Source: CAZJFC01 sp964545245
GTDB taxonomy: Bacteria; Pseudomonadota; Alphaproteobacteria; Rickettsiales; 21-14-0-20-44-7
Direction: 5' to 3'
Assembly: GCA_964545245.1 (NCBI GenBank)
Contig: CAZJFC010000001.1
Location: 1 to 64,000, forward strand
DNA length: 64,000 nucleotides
In this document: in pieces, positions 55,593 through 64,000 of the stretch
Layout of the letters: every line of letters starts with the position of its first letter
How positions within the stretch are numbered: the first letter of the stretch is position 1
Position numbers and translations under genes: made by a program
The notes under the pieces: model-generated
Told to the model about the DNA's origin: nothing
The model's database searches: none
Seen by the model: the letters and a program-made list of their open reading frames with translations, nothing else

Positions 55593-55901
55593 TTACGCCT
55601 TTTTCTTTTTGGTTGTTTTTGATGTCTTCACCGGGGCTGCGGCGAGGAGGTCATCAACGTTTTTGCTGCCGATTTTCTCAACCACTACCCATGATTTGGT
55701 TTTTGAAAGCGGGCGCGATTCCTGGATATTGACGATATCACCGGCTTTATATTCGTTTTTCTCGTCATGCGCTGCGTATTTTTTGGACGAGCGGATGGTT
55801 TTTTTGTAAACAGGGTGCAGGTATTTACGTTCAACAAGAACGCTTACGGTTTTGTTACCTTTGTCACTGACCACAGTTCCTTGCAATACACGTTTAGGCA
55901 T
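55593..55901 (-). CDS. rpsQ: 30S ribosomal protein S17
   Basis: Binds 16S rRNA early in assembly. Residues 1-80 are typical ([40 protein letters not shown]). At 102 residues it is longer than the usual 80-90 because of a C-terminal Ala/Lys-rich tail. Its start overlaps the rpmC stop by eight bases. Confidence 0.97.
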   Translation of the reverse strand: MPKRVLQGTVVSDKGNKTVSVLVERKYLHPVYKKTIRSSKKYAAHDEKNEYKAGDIVNIQESRPLSKTKSWVVVEKIGSKNVDDLLAAAPVKTSKTTKKKKA

Positions 55902-56160
55902 TTTTAGTCTCCGGTTTTTTCTCGTTCAAAGCGGTCAGCACTTTCGCAATGTTTTTGCGGAGTGTGCGCTTGCGGTTAGGGTTGGCGGCTTCACCCACGG
56001 CGCGCTGGAAGCGCAGGTTGAAAGTTTCCTTCTTGAACTGGAGGAGGAGTTCCTTCAACTGGTCAGGGGTTTTTGCTCTTGCGTCGTCGATCACGATAAC
56101 GCCTTCCTTGGTTTTTGTTTTGGCAGGTTTAGCTGCTTTTTTCTGTTTTGCTGCGGCCAT
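55894..56160 (-). CDS. rpmC: 50S ribosomal protein L29 with a lysine-rich N-terminal extension
   Basis: L29 forms part of the exit-tunnel rim. The core ([50 protein letters not shown]) follows an extra N-terminal stretch of about 28 residues rich in Ala, Lys and Pro. At 88 residues it is longer than the common 63-70. The position between rplP and rpsQ is standard. Confidence 0.96.
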   Translation of the reverse strand: MAAAKQKKAAKPAKTKTKEGVIVIDDARAKTPDQLKELLLQFKKETFNLRFQRAVGEAANPNRKRTLRKNIAKVLTALNEKKPETKNA

Positions 56161-56163
56161 GGT

Positions 56164-56574
56164 TTACTCTTCCCTTTTCAGAAATTTGGTTTTGATCGGC
56201 AGCTTGGCTGCGCCGAGTTCAAAAGCGTTGCGCGCGGTCGCTTCATCAACGCCGTCAAGCTCGAACAATACGCGGCCCGGTTTCACGCGGCAGATCCAGT
56301 ATTCAGGGTTACCCTTACCGGAACCCATCCTTACCTCAGCCGGTTTTTGCGAAACAGGCACATCAGGATAGATCCTGATCCAGAGTTTTCCTGCGCGTTT
56401 CATGGCGCGGGAGATTGCGCGGCGCGCGGCCTCGATCTGGCGCGCGGTGACGCGTTCCGCCTGCAGGGCTTTCATGCCATACTGGCCGAAGCTGACGGTG
56501 GTCCCACCTTTGGCCTGGCCGTGGATGCGGCCTTTATGGGCTTTCCTGTATTTTGTTTTTTTCGGTTGTAACAT
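56164..56574 (-). CDS. rplP: 50S ribosomal protein L16
   Basis: Part of the A-site tRNA region of the large subunit. The 136-residue product matches throughout: [60 protein letters not shown] and [20 protein letters not shown]. It lies just downstream of an octamer-rich spacer. Confidence 0.98.
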   Translation of the reverse strand: MLQPKKTKYRKAHKGRIHGQAKGGTTVSFGQYGMKALQAERVTARQIEAARRAISRAMKRAGKLWIRIYPDVPVSQKPAEVRMGSGKGNPEYWICRVKPGRVLFELDGVDEATARNAFELGAAKLPIKTKFLKREE

Positions 56575-56587
56575 AATCTTCCTTTTA

Positions 56588-56693
56588 GAAATTGTGAAAT
56601 TGGGAAATCGTGAAACCGGGATGATTTTCCCTTATTTCCTATCCTCTTATTCGCATTTTCTCATTCTCCCATTTTCCCGTTTTCTCATTTTCT
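56588..56693. repeat. Two octamer arrays between rpsC and rplP
   Basis: A purine-rich arm at 56588-56619 is made of GAAATTGT, GAAATTGG, GAAATCGT and GAAACCGG. A pyrimidine-rich arm at 56654-56693 is made of CATTTTCT, CATTCTCC, CATTTTCC, CGTTTTCT and CATTTTCT and reaches the rpsC stop codon. The arms are partly complementary, so the spacer RNA could form a long imperfect hairpin. Confidence 0.8.
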
Positions 56694-57366
56694 AGTTAGC
56701 ATTAGCTTTCTTTTCGGCGGCCAGCGGGTCGTGTTCCATAATGTCGCCTTTATAGATCCACACTTTCACGCCGATGATGCCGTAAGTGGTATAAGCTTCC
56801 GCTGTTGCGTAGTTCACATCCGCGCGGAGCGTATGCAAAGGCACGCGGCCTTCGCGGTACCATTCCATGCGGGCGATCTCGGCTCCGCCGAGGCGGCCTG
56901 AGACGTTAACGCGGATGCCTTTCGCGCCGAGCCTCATGGCGGATGACATTGCGCGTTTCATGGCGCGGCGGAAGGCGACGCGGCGTTCGAGTTGCTGCGC
57001 GATTCCTTCAGCGACAAGTTTCGCGTCGAGTTCCGGTTTGCGGATTTCGATGATATTAAGGATGACTTCGGTATCCTTACCGACGAATTTTTTGAGTTCG
57101 TTTTTGATCTTATCGATATCAGCACCTTTTTTGCCGATGATTATGCCCGGTTTCGCGGAGTGCAGGGCAATCACCGCTTTTTTCGCGGGGCGCTCGATAA
57201 CCACTTTGGAAATACCGGCGTCCTTGAGCTTGGATTTCACATATTTGCGGATGGCGATATCTGCATGCAGCTTATCGGCAAATTCTTTTTTGCTTGAGAA
57301 CCAGCGGCTATCCCAGGTGCGGTTGATGCCAAGCCTTAAACCAATTGGATTTACTTTCTGACCCAT
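56692..57366 (-). CDS. rpsC: 30S ribosomal protein S3
   Basis: The 224-residue product lies at the mRNA entry channel. It has the N-terminal [20 protein letters not shown], the KH domain ([20 protein letters not shown]), [20 protein letters not shown] and [20 protein letters not shown]. It overlaps rplV by one base. An octamer array follows its stop codon. Confidence 0.98.
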   Translation of the reverse strand: MGQKVNPIGLRLGINRTWDSRWFSSKKEFADKLHADIAIRKYVKSKLKDAGISKVVIERPAKKAVIALHSAKPGIIIGKKGADIDKIKNELKKFVGKDTEVILNIIEIRKPELDAKLVAEGIAQQLERRVAFRRAMKRAMSSAMRLGAKGIRVNVSGRLGGAEIARMEWYREGRVPLHTLRADVNYATAEAYTTYGIIGVKVWIYKGDIMEHDPLAAEKKANAN

Positions 57367-57716
57367 TATTCAGCCCTTTCTTTTAAAACGATTGTTATTC
57401 TGCTAAACGGCTTCAGGATGCGTGCGCCGCGGCCTTTTGCGCGGGGGCGCATGCGCTTCATCACGAGGCTCTTGCCTGTATAGGCTTCCGCAACATAAAG
57501 GTTGTCCACGTTCATGTTGAGGTTGTTCTCAGCGTTTGCGATTGCCGATTGGAGGCATTTTTTAACATCATTCGCAACGCGGCGGTGTGAGAAAGTGAGC
57601 TGGGCCACTGCCTCGCCTACCTTCATTCCGCGGATCATCTGCGCGACGACGTTGAGTTTGATAGGGCTTGACCTTACCATGTTTGCTTTCGCTATTGCTT
57701 GTAATTCCTGTGCCAT
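57366..57716 (-). CDS. rplV: 50S ribosomal protein L22
   Basis: Its beta-hairpin lines the nascent peptide tunnel. The 116-residue product is typical ([77 protein letters not shown]). Between rpsS and rpsC as usual. Confidence 0.98.
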   Translation of the reverse strand: MAQELQAIAKANMVRSSPIKLNVVAQMIRGMKVGEAVAQLTFSHRRVANDVKKCLQSAIANAENNLNMNVDNLYVAEAYTGKSLVMKRMRPRAKGRGARILKPFSRITIVLKERAE

Positions 57717-57738
57717 AATTCTCTGGTTCTCCTAAGGC

Positions 57739-58017
57739 CTATTTTTTGTCTTCTTTGCGGTGTCCGGAGTGGCCTGGGAAGTGGCGGGTCGGGGCGAATT
57801 CGCCGAATTTGTGACCAACCATTTCTTCCGATACCAGGACCGGGATGAATTTTTTGCCGTTATAAACGCCGAAAGTCAAGCCCACGAAATCAGGGATGAT
57901 TGTCGAGCGGCGTGACCAGATCTGGATGATCTGGTTTTTTCCTGAGCTGCGCGCTTTCGCCACCTTCTTTATCAGGTAGCCGTCAACGAACGGGCCTTTC
58001 CAAACACTTCTAGACAT
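57739..58017 (-). CDS. rpsS: 30S ribosomal protein S19
   Basis: Head protein of the small subunit. The 92-residue product is canonical: [60 protein letters not shown] and [13 protein letters not shown]. Six bases downstream of rplB. Confidence 0.98.
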   Translation of the reverse strand: MSRSVWKGPFVDGYLIKKVAKARSSGKNQIIQIWSRRSTIIPDFVGLTFGVYNGKKFIPVLVSEEMVGHKFGEFAPTRHFPGHSGHRKEDKK

Positions 58018-58022
58018 AAGCT

Positions 58023-58847
58023 CTATTTACCTCTTCTTCTAATGATCATTTTATTGCTCTTCTTGGTCGAGCGGGTTTTCTTGCCCTTGGTTTTCTTGCC
58101 CCACGGGGTCACCGGGTGACGGCCACCGGAGGTCTTGCCTTCGCCGCCGCCATGCGGGTGGTCAACCGGGTTCATCGCAACGCCGCGTACAGTAGGGCGG
58201 ATGCCGAGCCAGCGTGAGCGGCCCGCTTTCGCGATAACGCGGTTCTGGTGGTCAGGGTTTGAAACGGCTCCGATTGTCGCAAGGCATTCAGCGTTTACGA
58301 GGCGAAGTTCGCCGGAGCGGAGTTTGAGCTGCGCGTAACCGCCGTCCTTACCGGCAAGCTGGGCGTAGGAACCGGCGGCGCGGGCGAGTTGTCCGCCTTT
58401 GCCCGGTTTCAGTTCAACGTTGTGGACGATAGTGCCGACCGGAATGTTTTTGAGCGGCATTGCATTGCCCGGCTTTACGTCAACGCGGTCACCGGCAACG
58501 ATCTTATCGTTCTGCTGGAGGCGTTGCGGGGCAAGGATATAAGCCAGTTCGCCGTCAGTGTATTTCACGAGGGCGATATAAGCGCTGCGGTTCGGGTCAT
58601 ATTCGATGCGCTCGACAGTCGCTTCGACGTCGAATTTACGGCGTTTGAAGTCGATCAGGCGGTAGCTTTGCTTATGCCCGCCACCTTTATGGCGCGTGGT
58701 GATACGTCCACGGTTATTGTGCCCACTGGACTTCGCGCGGCCTGTGGTAAGCGCCTTTACCGGGCCGCCTTTCCATAGTTCGCGTCTGTCCACCAGAACC
58801 AGATGGCGCTGGGTTGGGGTGATCGGATTAAAAGTTTTTAGTGCCAT
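58023..58847 (-). CDS. rplB: 50S ribosomal protein L2
   Basis: Needed for peptidyl transferase centre assembly. The 274-residue product has [60 protein letters not shown] and [20 protein letters not shown] with the key His, and a Lys/Arg-rich end. Standard length. Confidence 0.98.
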   Translation of the reverse strand: MALKTFNPITPTQRHLVLVDRRELWKGGPVKALTTGRAKSSGHNNRGRITTRHKGGGHKQSYRLIDFKRRKFDVEATVERIEYDPNRSAYIALVKYTDGELAYILAPQRLQQNDKIVAGDRVDVKPGNAMPLKNIPVGTIVHNVELKPGKGGQLARAAGSYAQLAGKDGGYAQLKLRSGELRLVNAECLATIGAVSNPDHQNRVIAKAGRSRWLGIRPTVRGVAMNPVDHPHGGGEGKTSGGRHPVTPWGKKTKGKKTRSTKKSNKMIIRRRGK

Positions 58848-58874
58848 TGCAGCTACTCCCTATGCCATTATTCC

Positions 58875-59255
58875 TTATGCTTTTATTCCACCTGCGAGGT
58901 CAATTGACTGGCCTGCCTTAAGTGTAACAATCGCTTTTTTGTAATTATTCCTTCTGCCGTACCTACCGCGGAAAGCCTTGATTTTTCCGTCATAGTTCAC
59001 GACATTCACTTTGGTTACCTCAACGCCGAAGATAGCTTCGACAGCGTTTTTAACCTGGGTTTTTGTTCCGTCCACGGCGACTTTGAAAACATATTTGCCT
59101 AAAGAGTTGGCAATGGTTGATTTTTCGGTAATGACCGGTGACAGGATGACATCATAAGAAGCGGCGGTCGCGGTTTTTTTCGCGGCTTTTACCGGCTTCT
59201 TGTCAGCCTTCGGGGCTTTTTTCCTAGGTTCGGTCTTTGCGGTTTCAGTAGCCAT
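58875..59255 (-). CDS. rplW: 50S ribosomal protein L23 with a basic N-terminal extension
   Basis: L23 docks trigger factor and SRP at the tunnel exit. The family core (SYDVILSPVITEKSTIANSL, YVFKVAVDGTKTQVKNAVEA, VNVVNYDGKIKAFRGRYGRR) is preceded by about 30 residues of Lys, Ala and Pro, making 126 residues against about 100. It overlaps rplD by one base. Confidence 0.97.
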   Translation of the reverse strand: MATETAKTEPRKKAPKADKKPVKAAKKTATAASYDVILSPVITEKSTIANSLGKYVFKVAVDGTKTQVKNAVEAIFGVEVTKVNVVNYDGKIKAFRGRYGRRNNYKKAIVTLKAGQSIDLAGGIKA

Positions 59256-59875
59256 TATGCTAACCTCTCTTCAAGCTTTTTCACGGCAGCCTCGGTTATC
59301 ACGAGTTTTTCGTGGCGGAGGATGTCATAAACGTTTGCGCCGATTGTCGGCAGCACGTCGATCCCGTGGATGTTGGATGATGCTTTTTTCAGGTTGCCGT
59401 CAACTGTTTCAGCGTCAATGATGAGCACCGATTTCCAGCCGAATTTTTTGGCAATGCCTGCAAAATCCTTGGTTTTGGCAGATTTCAGCGCAGCTTCCTT
59501 CAGTATGATGAGGCTGTCATTTGCCGCTTTCGATGAAAGCGCCATTTTGAGGCCGAGCGCGCGGACTTTTTTCGGGAGGTCGGTTGCGTGGGAGCGGACA
59601 ACCGGGCCGAAAATAGTAGCGCCGCCGCGGAAATGCGCGGAGCGGAGGGAACCGGCGCGTGCGCGGCCAGTGCCTTTCTGGTTCCACGGTTTTTTGGTCG
59701 TGCCGGAAATTTCGCTGATGGTCCTTGTCTTGTGCGTACCGGCGCGGCGTTTCGCGAGCTGCCAGTTCACGACGCGGTGAAGAATATCCGCGCGCGGCTC
59801 AACGCCGAAAATCGCATCATTCAGTGTCACTTCGCCTGACTCTTTGGAGTCGATTGTGTAAAGTTTTACTTTCAT
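59255..59875 (-). CDS. rplD: 50S ribosomal protein L4
   Basis: The 206-residue product (ATG at 59875) has the L4 core: VVNWQLAKRRAGTHKTRTIS, GTTKKPWNQKGTGRARAGSL, RSAHFRGGATIFGPVVRSHA and LPKKVRALGLKMALSSKAAN. In enterobacteria L4 also represses this operon by binding its leader; nothing here shows whether that holds. A 32-bp hairpin lies just upstream (59890-59921). Confidence 0.97.
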   Translation of the reverse strand: MKVKLYTIDSKESGEVTLNDAIFGVEPRADILHRVVNWQLAKRRAGTHKTRTISEISGTTKKPWNQKGTGRARAGSLRSAHFRGGATIFGPVVRSHATDLPKKVRALGLKMALSSKAANDSLIILKEAALKSAKTKDFAGIAKKFGWKSVLIIDAETVDGNLKKASSNIHGIDVLPTIGANVYDILRHEKLVITEAAVKKLEERLA

Positions 59876-59889
59876 AATTATTTTCCCAA

Positions 59890-59921
59890 ATCCTCGGCTT
59901 CGCTTTGCGAAGGCCGGGGAT
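59890..59921. repeat. 32-bp hairpin, copy 1 (rplC-rplD spacer)
   Basis: ATCCTC at one end and GGGGAT at the other pair, and the 20 bases between form a further stem (GGCTTCGC/GCGAAGGCC) with a short TTT loop. Same length and ends as copies at 63727-63758 and 63837-63868. Confidence 0.75.
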
Positions 59922-59924
59922 ATC

Positions 59925-60668
59925 TTAGTTTTGGTTCTCCTGTTTAGTTTCCTCACTCACGGGTTCCCCAGCACTTGCTTCGCTCGGCTGAGGATTAGCG
60001 GTTTTAATCTTTGCCGGGTATGTCGCATCCTGCGGCGCCATGATCTTCACGGCATCCTTGATGATGACCCTGCTGCCTTCCGCGCCGGGGACTGAGCCCC
60101 TGACGACGATAAGGCCGAGTTCGTCATCAACCTGTACAACCTCGATATTCTGGGTGGTTACGTTGACGGAACCCATATGTCCGGCCATTTTCTTGCCTTT
60201 GAAGACCTTGCCCGGATCCTGGCGCTGGCCGGTCGAACCGTGCGAGCGGTGGGAGACGGAAACGCCGTGCGAAGCTTCAAGGCCGCGGAAATTGTGGCGC
60301 TTCATAACGCCCGCGAAGCCGCGGCCGATGGTTACGCCCTGAATGTCCACGAACTGGCCGGTGACAAAGTGGCTGGGCAGGATTTCACTGCCTACAGGCA
60401 CGAGGTTTTCTTTCGCCACGCGGAATTCGACCAGCTTGCGTTTCGCTTCAACTTTCGCTTTTGCGAAAATGCCTTTTTGCGGCTTGTTCACGTGTTTTGG
60501 TTTTGCTGTTTCAACACCGATGACAACGGCGTTATAGCCGTCGCGTTCTTCGGTTTTCTGGCCGATGACCACAGGGTCTTTCACCTGCAGGAGCGTTACG
60601 GGAATGCTCCTGTCATTTGAAAGAACGCTGGTCATGCCCAGTTTTGTTGCTACTAATCCTGTTCTCAT
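59925..60668 (-). CDS. rplC: 50S ribosomal protein L3
   Basis: One of the first proteins on 23S rRNA. The 247-residue product (ATG at 60668) has [80 protein letters not shown] and [20 protein letters not shown]. It is about 35 residues longer than E. coli L3 because of a C-terminal Ala/Glu/Gln-rich tail, which some alphaproteobacteria share. Confidence 0.97.
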   Translation of the reverse strand: MRTGLVATKLGMTSVLSNDRSIPVTLLQVKDPVVIGQKTEERDGYNAVVIGVETAKPKHVNKPQKGIFAKAKVEAKRKLVEFRVAKENLVPVGSEILPSHFVTGQFVDIQGVTIGRGFAGVMKRHNFRGLEASHGVSVSHRSHGSTGQRQDPGKVFKGKKMAGHMGSVNVTTQNIEVVQVDDELGLIVVRGSVPGAEGSRVIIKDAVKIMAPQDATYPAKIKTANPQPSEASAGEPVSEETKQENQN

Positions 60669-60669
60669 G

Positions 60670-60984
60670 TTAGTTACCTGATTTAATTTCCACGTTAACG
60701 CCGGCAGGGAGTTCAAGTTTGCCGAGCGCCTCAACGGTTTGAGGGGTGACGTTCTTGATATCTATCAGCCTTGCGTGAGTCCTGATCTCAAACTGCTCGC
60801 GCGATTTTTTATCAACATGGGGTGAGCGGTTGACGGTGAAAACCTTGCGGTTCTGCGGTAGCGGTATCGGGCCGCTGACATCGGAACCGGTACGCTTGGC
60901 GGTCGCCACGATCTCACGCGCTGATTTATCCACCATGATGTGCTCGAAGCCTTTGAGTTTTATCCTGATTTTCTGTGTTGCCAT
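60670..60984 (-). CDS. rpsJ: 30S ribosomal protein S10
   Basis: The 104-residue product (ATG at 60984) has [60 protein letters not shown] and [20 protein letters not shown]. It heads the S10 operon and also serves in NusB antitermination. It follows fusA by 28 bases with no tuf gene between them. Confidence 0.98.
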   Translation of the reverse strand: MATQKIRIKLKGFEHIMVDKSAREIVATAKRTGSDVSGPIPLPQNRKVFTVNRSPHVDKKSREQFEIRTHARLIDIKNVTPQTVEALGKLELPAGVNVEIKSGN

Positions 60985-61012
60985 AGTTTTTCCTTTTGAA
61001 CCTCTGATTCCC

Positions 61013-63103
61013 TTATGCGACTTTCTTTTTGATTTCCTCAGCGACGTTTGCCGGAACCGGCTCATAGTGGCTGAATATCATGGTCGGGGTACCGCGTCCC
61101 TGCGTCATTGAACGGAGGGTCGAGATATAGCCGAACATGCTTGAAAGCGGCACGTTTGCATTGATAACTTTTGCGTTTCCGCGCTCATCCATGCCGAGGA
61201 TCTGGCCGCGGCGGGAGTTGAGGTCGCCGATAACATCGCCCATATATTCCTCAGGGGTGATGACTTCGACTTTCATGATCGGCTCAAGCAGCACCGGGCC
61301 TGCTTTGGCGATGCCTTCACGGAAGGCCGCGCGCGCTGCGATCTCGAATGCGAGGGCGCTGGAGTCGACATCGTGGTAAGCGCCGTCAACGAGGGTGGCT
61401 TTGAAGTCAATGGTCGGGAACCCGGCAACGACGCCGGTTTCTTTTTGCGCTTTAAGGCCTTTTTCAACACCTGGGATGTATTCCTTGGGAACCGAACCGC
61501 CGACGATTTTCTGGTCGAAAGCAAAGCCCGAACCGCGCTCGCCCGGTTCAAAATCAATGATGACACGTGCGAACTGGCCTGAACCGCCGGATTGTTTCTT
61601 GTGGGTATAGTCAACCTGGAATGGTTTGGTGATGGTTTCGCGGTAAGCTACTTGCGGAGCGCCGATATTGGTTTCGACCTTGAACTCGCGTTTCATGCGG
61701 TCAACGATGATCTCAAGGTGAAGCTCGCCCATGCCTTTAAGGATGGTCTGGCCGGTTTCCTCGTTTGATTCAACGCGCAGCGATGGGTCTTCCGCGATGA
61801 GGCGGCCAATGGCAAGGCCCATTTTTTCCTGGTCGGCTTTGGTTTTCGGCTCAACCGCGATCTCAATGACCGGGTCAGGGAATTCCATACGCTCAAGGAT
61901 GACCGGCTTGTCCGGGTTGGAAAGCGTGTCACCGGTAGTGGTGTCTTTAAGGCCCGCGATGGCGACGATGTCACCGGCGTAAGCTTCCTTGATGTCCTCG
62001 CGGTTGTTTGCGTGCATGAGGAGCATGCGGCCAACGCGTTCTTTTTTGTCTTTTACGGTATTTTGCACGTATGAACCGGCATCAAGCTTGCCGGAATAAA
62101 CGCGGACGAAAGTAAGCGAGCCGACGAATGGGTCGTTCATGATCTTGAACGCAAGGCCGGCAAACGGCGCGGTATCGCTGCAAGGAACGGAAACTTCTTT
62201 TTCGTGGTCATCAGCGTCAACGCCTTTGATTTCGGCGACGTCGATCGGGGCAGGGAGGTATTCGACAACGGCGTCAAGCATGGTCTGCACGCCTTTGTTC
62301 TTGAATGAAGAACCGTTCACGACCGGGAAGAAGATGCGCTCGATAGTGCCCTTGCGGATGCATTTCCTAAGGGTTTCAACGGGAATCTCTTTACCGTTGA
62401 GGTAGTCGTCCATTGCGGCATCATCGGCCTCAACTGCGGTTTCGATGAGTTTCTCACGGTAAGCTTCGGCTTCTGCCTTAAGCTCCGCGCGGATATCCTG
62501 TTCGCGGAAAGTAGCGCCGAGCTGTTCGCCGTCCCACACGATTTCTTTCATTTTAACGACGTCGACCACGCCTTCATATTTGTCTTCGGAGCCGATCGGG
62601 AAATTGATGACGAGCGGGCGGGCGCCGAGGCGGTCAACCATCATGTCCACGCAGCGCTTGAAATTCGCGCCGATACGGTCCATTTTGTTCACATAGCAGA
62701 TACGCGGGACTTCGTATTTATCGGCCTGGCGCCATACGGTTTCGGATTGCGGCTCAACACCGGCAACCGAGTCGAATACGGCAACCGCGCCGTCGAGGAC
62801 GCGCATAGAGCGCTCAACCTCGATGGTGAAGTCAACGTGGCCGGGGGTGTCGATGATGTTAATGCGGTATTGCTGGTCGTCTTTCGTCCAGAAGCAGGTA
62901 GTTGCTGCGGAAGTGATGGTGATGCCGCGCTCCTGTTCCTGAACCATCCAGTCCATGGTGGCTGCGCCTTCATGCACTTCGCCAATCTTGTGCGATTTAC
63001 CGGTATAGTAGAGGATACGCTCGGTGGTAGTGGTCTTGCCCGCGTCGATGTGGGCGCAGATACCGATGTTTCTGTAGTGTTGAAGTTGGGTGGTGCGTGC
63101 CAT
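61013..63103 (-). CDS. fusA: Elongation factor G
   Basis: GTPase that moves tRNA and mRNA through the ribosome. The 696-residue product has the G motifs [20 protein letters not shown] (G1), [13 protein letters not shown] (G2), [19 protein letters not shown] (G3) and [13 protein letters not shown] (G4). C-terminal domains III-V follow with [38 protein letters not shown] and [20 protein letters not shown]. Length is standard. rpsG lies upstream with an octamer spacer between. Confidence 0.99.
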   Translation of the reverse strand: MARTTQLQHYRNIGICAHIDAGKTTTTERILYYTGKSHKIGEVHEGAATMDWMVQEQERGITITSAATTCFWTKDDQQYRINIIDTPGHVDFTIEVERSMRVLDGAVAVFDSVAGVEPQSETVWRQADKYEVPRICYVNKMDRIGANFKRCVDMMVDRLGARPLVINFPIGSEDKYEGVVDVVKMKEIVWDGEQLGATFREQDIRAELKAEAEAYREKLIETAVEADDAAMDDYLNGKEIPVETLRKCIRKGTIERIFFPVVNGSSFKNKGVQTMLDAVVEYLPAPIDVAEIKGVDADDHEKEVSVPCSDTAPFAGLAFKIMNDPFVGSLTFVRVYSGKLDAGSYVQNTVKDKKERVGRMLLMHANNREDIKEAYAGDIVAIAGLKDTTTGDTLSNPDKPVILERMEFPDPVIEIAVEPKTKADQEKMGLAIGRLIAEDPSLRVESNEETGQTILKGMGELHLEIIVDRMKREFKVETNIGAPQVAYRETITKPFQVDYTHKKQSGGSGQFARVIIDFEPGERGSGFAFDQKIVGGSVPKEYIPGVEKGLKAQKETGVVAGFPTIDFKATLVDGAYHDVDSSALAFEIAARAAFREGIAKAGPVLLEPIMKVEVITPEEYMGDVIGDLNSRRGQILGMDERGNAKVINANVPLSSMFGYISTLRSMTQGRGTPTMIFSHYEPVPANVAEEIKKKVA

Positions 63104-63114
63104 AAATTTTTCTG

Positions 63115-63239
63115 GAAATCGGGAAATTGTGAAATTGGGATATTGAGAATATTATTCTCGTTTTTCCTGTTTTTAATTTCCTGCTTCCATCTCCTTCTTA
63201 TTTTTCTCGTTTTCTCAAATTCTCATTTTTACAATTTCT
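63115..63239. repeat. Two octamer arrays between rpsG and fusA
   Basis: A purine-rich arm at 63115-63154 (GAAATCGG, GAAATTGT, GAAATTGG, GATATTGA, GAATATTA) and a pyrimidine-rich arm at 63200-63239 (ATTTTTCT, CGTTTTCT, CAAATTCT, CATTTTTA, CAATTTCT), each in exact eight-base steps. The second arm lies directly after the rpsG stop codon in the transcript. Confidence 0.8.
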
Positions 63240-63244
63240 TCAAA

Positions 63245-63712
63245 TTACCATTTGAAGTGGCTGAATGCGCGGTTCGCTTCGGCCATCTTGTGGGTTTCTT
63301 CGCGTTTTTTCACTGCGTTCCCGCGGTCTTGCAGAGCGTCGAGAAGCTCACCGGAAAGGCGCAGGGGCATGGTTTTTTCGGAACGCTTGCGGGCGGAATC
63401 GATGATCCAGCGCAGCGCGAGGGCGACAGAGCGGCTTTCGCGCACTTCCATCGGAACCTGATAGGTTGCGCCGCCGACGCGGCGGGAGCGGACTTCCACC
63501 GAAGGGCGGACTTTTTTCAGGGCTTCCTGGAAAACTTCGAGCGCGTCACGTTTGGTTTTATCGGCGATGATGTCGAGCGCGTCATAAACGATTTTTTCTG
63601 CCGCGGATTTTTTGCCGTCATACATGATGTTGTTGACGAGCTTGGCGAGCACCAGATTGTGGTATTTCGCATCCGGGTGGATTTTTCTGACTGCGGCTTT
63701 TCTTCTTCTCAT
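63245..63712 (-). CDS. rpsG: 30S ribosomal protein S7
   Basis: Head-domain protein of the small subunit. The 155-residue product is typical: [80 protein letters not shown] and [10 protein letters not shown] at the end. rpsL precedes it. Confidence 0.98.
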   Translation of the reverse strand: MRRRKAAVRKIHPDAKYHNLVLAKLVNNIMYDGKKSAAEKIVYDALDIIADKTKRDALEVFQEALKKVRPSVEVRSRRVGGATYQVPMEVRESRSVALALRWIIDSARKRSEKTMPLRLSGELLDALQDRGNAVKKREETHKMAEANRAFSHFKW

Positions 63713-63726
63713 TGTTTTATCTCCAA

Positions 63727-63758
63727 ATCCTCAACTTGGCGTAGCCGATGTTGGGGAT
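63727..63758. repeat. 32-bp hairpin, copy 2 (rpsL-rpsG spacer)
   Basis: Ends ATCCTC and GGGGAT pair; the inner arms are AACTTGGC and GCCGATGTT, which pair with one mismatch. Same length as copies 1 and 3 but with different arm sequence. Confidence 0.7.
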
Positions 63759-63836
63759 CTCGTTGTTTAGCTTTTGTTTCCTTTTTTAGTCCGACTCGGC
63801 TGCTGCTTTATCGGGGTAGTCGATTCTCCTCTTGAG

Positions 63837-63868
63837 ATCCCCGTGATTCACTTCGTGAACACGAGGAT
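63837..63868. repeat. 32-bp hairpin, copy 3 (after rpsL)
   Basis: In the opposite orientation to copies 1 and 2: on the minus strand it begins ATCCTC, ends GGGGAT and has inner arms GTGTTCAC and GTGAATCAC. It lies just beyond the rpsL stop codon in the transcript. Confidence 0.75.
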
Positions 63869-63875
63869 TAGAAGG

Positions 63876-64000
63876 TTATTTCGGTCTTTTCGCCCCATAT
63901 AATGAACGGCGCTGTTTGCGGTCTTTCACACCTTGCGTATCAAGCGTGCCACGCAGGATGTGGTAACGGACGCCCGGAAGGTCTTTCACGCGGCCGCCGC
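63876..64000 (-). CDS. rpsL: 30S ribosomal protein S12, C-terminal part
   Basis: Only the last 40 residues are inside the window; the gene runs off the right edge. They read [20 protein letters not shown], then [19 protein letters not shown] and a stop at 63876-63878, a clear match to the S12 C-terminus near the decoding centre. First gene visible of the rpsL-rpsG-fusA (str) group. Confidence 0.96.
   Translation of the reverse strand, partial: GGRVKDLPGVRYHILRGTLDTQGVKDRKQRRSLYGAKRPK

Noticed and set aside
55852..56571. Plus-strand open frame of 239 codons
   Set aside because: Lies opposite rpmC and rplP; Cys/Phe-rich nonsense-like composition.
55149..63239. CRISPR array as an explanation for the short repeats in the ribosomal operon
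   Set aside because: Units are eight bases in direct succession with no unique spacers, and no cas genes are present.
62747..63835. Plus-strand open frame of 362 codons spanning fusA and rpsG
   Set aside because: Antisense to two certain ribosomal-operon genes and crosses the octamer spacer; Phe/Leu-rich composition is a shadow effect.

Overview
The window looks like a chromosomal segment of an uncultured alphaproteobacterium. Supporting signs are a Gram-negative envelope set (LptF, LptG, TonB, ExbD, a class A penicillin-binding protein), the CoxB-CoxA order of an aerobic oxidase, flagellar FliS and FliD, a proteobacterial-type GshA, a tRNA-Arg(CCG) and an S10-type ribosomal protein operon. 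Base composition is close to balanced, with AT-rich intergenic gaps. Genes are packed tightly, often with overlapping stop and start codons. A run of ten N bases at 38357-38366 shows that this is a scaffold from a draft or metagenome assembly. I could not fix the genus; the gene mix fits Micavibrionales or Rhodospirillales-like lineages only loosely.

Layout. Positions 1-6341 (minus strand) hold tRNA-Arg, a 939-residue protein with peptidoglycan-binding-like ends, a small secreted protein, a TadG-like von Willebrand A protein and rpsP. Positions 6772-8436 (plus) hold two uncharacterised genes and fliS. Positions 8892-12267 (plus) hold PBP1A and pmbA. Positions 12311-15438 (minus) hold fliD and a TPR lipoprotein. 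Positions 15516-18468 (plus) hold pyrB, pyrC and radC. Positions 18608-27226 (minus) hold a small helical protein, the phospholipid repair pair aas and lplT, coxA, coxB, a small unknown gene and glnA. Facing glnA, at 27347-28561, is a degenerate Fic-fold protein with a C-terminal winged helix. It is followed by cyaY, a TAXI substrate-binding protein and ruvAB. Then come lptG and lptF (minus), a small secreted protein coupled to a serpin (plus), dinB (minus), a J-domain protein (plus), and a long minus-strand run of gshA, gshB, an XRE regulator, grpE, lysA, tonB, exbD, ispE and a TPR protein. Positions 46170-53196 hold a small lysine-rich protein, a uracil-DNA glycosylase, an EI24 membrane protein, a divergent secreted protein, dxs, a higBA toxin-antitoxin pair, dprA and a cation diffusion facilitator.

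From 54200 to the end of the window the minus strand carries the str/S10/early-spc ribosomal cluster: rpsL (partial), rpsG, fusA, rpsJ, rplC, rplD, rplW, rplB, rpsS, rplV, rpsC, rplP, rpmC, rpsQ, rplN, rplX and rplE. The usual order is broken in two places. There is no tuf between fusA and rpsJ, and after rplE the operon stops at a strong terminator next to a 135-bp element with perfect 14-bp terminal inverted repeats. The spacers of this operon also hold two unusual repeat families: arrays of eight-base units directly after three stop codons, and three 32-bp hairpins whose arms differ in sequence but stay paired.

The most promising lead for new biology is the glnA-facing degenerate Fic/winged-helix gene, whose promoter shares its -35 box with glnA and whose start codon abuts a perfect 16-bp palindrome. 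Other leads are the ribosomal-operon repeat families, a probable ATT start codon for lplT, the serpin with its coupled small secreted partner, and divergent start codons that overlap between dxs and a secreted protein.
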